Shown in pieces: positions 18,892 through 19,886 of a stretch of DNA of 19,886 nt; position 1 is the first letter of the stretch; each line of letters begins with the position of its first letter. Source of the stretch: Synergistaceae bacterium UBA5827. Its GTDB lineage: Bacteria; Synergistota; Synergistia; Synergistales; 79-D21. The notes below the pieces were generated by a model that was not told where the DNA came from, did not search any database, and saw only the letters and a list, made by a program, of their open reading frames with translations. The stretch covers positions 650 through 20,535 of the forward strand of contig DJHE01000021.1 in assembly GCA_002432945.1 (NCBI GenBank), written 5' to 3'. The translations under genes and the position numbers were made by a program.

Positions 18892-19886
18892 ATGGCCCAG
18901 GCGGAACGTTACGGTTATACGGTTGCACGCCTGAGGGCGATGGGACATCGCCTCCTGGATCCGGGTGTTTTCCAGCGGATGCTGGATGCAGAAGACCTGC
19001 AAGGGGCCCTGAAGATCCTGAATGAGACATGCTACGCTTCGTGGCTTGTCGAGATGAAGGGGGAAGGGGCTTTTGACGAGGCTATCGAGGCGGAATTGCG
19101 ATACGTTTACCGTGAAATCGAGCAATTCGTGCCGGATAAGGCATTTGTCACTCTCTGCAAGATGCCCTACGACTTTCATAACATCAAGGTCTTGTTGAAA
19201 AGCTCTTTTCTCCAGAAATCGGGCGGTAGCCGTCGCTGGGATTTATTGACCCAACTCGGGAATTTCACCCCCGAATTCTTGATCGAAGCTCTTGAATCGG
19301 AGGATTATCGCCTTCTTCCCTACGGTTTGAGGACTGCAATTCCGCATTGCCTTGCCCAGTGGGAGCAATCGCACGACATTCTCGAGATCGAGCGCCAGCT
19401 CGATGACCTGCTTTTTACCCAAATGGCGGCCCTGGCCCAAACCTTGGACCAAAAGGGTGCTGTCCATTGGGTCATGGGAAGGATCGATGCGGAGAATATC
19501 CGCAACCTCCTGCGGCTCAGGCGAACGCAGGTCGAAGTTTCCAGGGTCGCAGGTTTCCTCCACGGTGGGGGGATTATTTCCGTTGAAAGGCTTGTCGCCC
19601 TCCTGGGCGAACCGCTGGAGAGCTGGGGGCGGTTGCTCGCCTATACCGACCTGACCGGTGCCCTTTCGGGACTCCAGGAAGTGTCGGATTTCGACACTCT
19701 CATCGTAGAAGTCGAAAAGGCGTTGGATGAATATGTCCTGCGAGTCGTGGAAGATGCACGTTTTAGTTCTACGGCCCCGGAAAACGTCCTTTTCTATCTC
19801 TGGTCGAAGGAAATGGAAGCGAAGAATGTCCGGATCATACTGGTTGGTAAGGCAAGCGGGGCCGACCGGGATGTGCTGAGGGGGTT
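18892..19886 (+). CDS. ntpC: V-type ATPase subunit C (AC39/d type), cut by window end
   Basis: The frame is open from ATG 18892 (GGGAGGTGAGGG upstream) to the end of the window, about 331 codons, and continues beyond. The translation starts MAQAERYGYTVARLRAMGHR and contains LDDLLFTQMAALAQTL and NVRIILVGKASG near the cut. These fit the vATP-synt_AC39 family, whose members have about 330-360 residues and join the central stalk to the K ring. It follows subunit E after 14 bases. Catalytic subunits A and B would be expected downstream (outside the window). Confidence 0.94.
   Translation, partial: MAQAERYGYTVARLRAMGHRLLDPGVFQRMLDAEDLQGALKILNETCYASWLVEMKGEGAFDEAIEAELRYVYREIEQFVPDKAFVTLCKMPYDFHNIKVLLKSSFLQKSGGSRRWDLLTQLGNFTPEFLIEALESEDYRLLPYGLRTAIPHCLAQWEQSHDILEIERQLDDLLFTQMAALAQTLDQKGAVHWVMGRIDAENIRNLLRLRRTQVEVSRVAGFLHGGGIISVERLVALLGEPLESWGRLLAYTDLTGALSGLQEVSDFDTLIVEVEKALDEYVLRVVEDARFSSTAPENVLFYLWSKEMEAKNVRIILVGKASGADRDVLRG

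Overview
The window holds a roughly 15 kb integrated genetic element (1 to about 15,177) followed by the start of a bacterial V-type (A/V-type) ATPase operon on the chromosome (15,180 to 19,886). The ATPase gene order (peripheral stalk G/H-type, I, K, E, C) is the ntpF-I-K-E-C order of Na+-ATPase operons. The K subunit carries the residues of the Enterococcus hirae Na+ site. A bacterium relying on this type of ATPase, with moderately GC-rich genes and strong AGGAGG ribosome sites, fits an anaerobe such as a member of Synergistota. That host assignment is inference; no marker gene here proves it.

Element borders: a 22-bp sequence (1-22) recurs exactly at 15156-15177, where it is the 3' end of a complete tRNA-Gly(CCC) gene. 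A tyrosine integrase lies next to the right copy on the minus strand, with a 55-aa excisionase-like protein, two small unknown proteins and an AlpA-like regulator downstream. This is a classical tRNA-targeting integration module, except that the complete tRNA with its own promoter lies on the integrase side, so the element seems to carry almost the whole tRNA gene.

Element layout, left to right: a short XRE regulator and a 909-aa tape-measure-like protein with no other tail, head or packaging gene (342-3368); a divergent pair of a zinc-ribbon protein of unknown role (minus) and a second short XRE regulator (plus); a compact rightward operon 4561-8210 with a winged-helix replication-like protein, a stand-alone M41-type metallopeptidase-like protein, small unknowns and two tandem paralogous helix-turn-helix proteins, closed by a strong terminator; a mostly non-coding stretch 8284-10929 interrupted only by a small secreted FxLYD-like protein; a DUF3800 protein; another non-coding stretch with a duplicated structured repeat (11,797-12,507); and the minus-strand integration module.

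The most unusual part is 8.6-10.8 kb. It contains five separate short repeat arrays, each with a different core motif, a spacing of about one helical turn (about 10, then exactly 12, 11, 13 and 11 bp) and at least one perfect palindrome. It also has a 36-bp-period polypurine tract and a run of at least eight hairpins. I know of no standard feature type that explains this combination. It may be the element's origin or regulatory centre, possibly read by its several small HTH proteins. On the chromosomal side, the ATPase operon starts from a clear promoter whose -35 box lies inside a near-perfect 20-bp palindrome.
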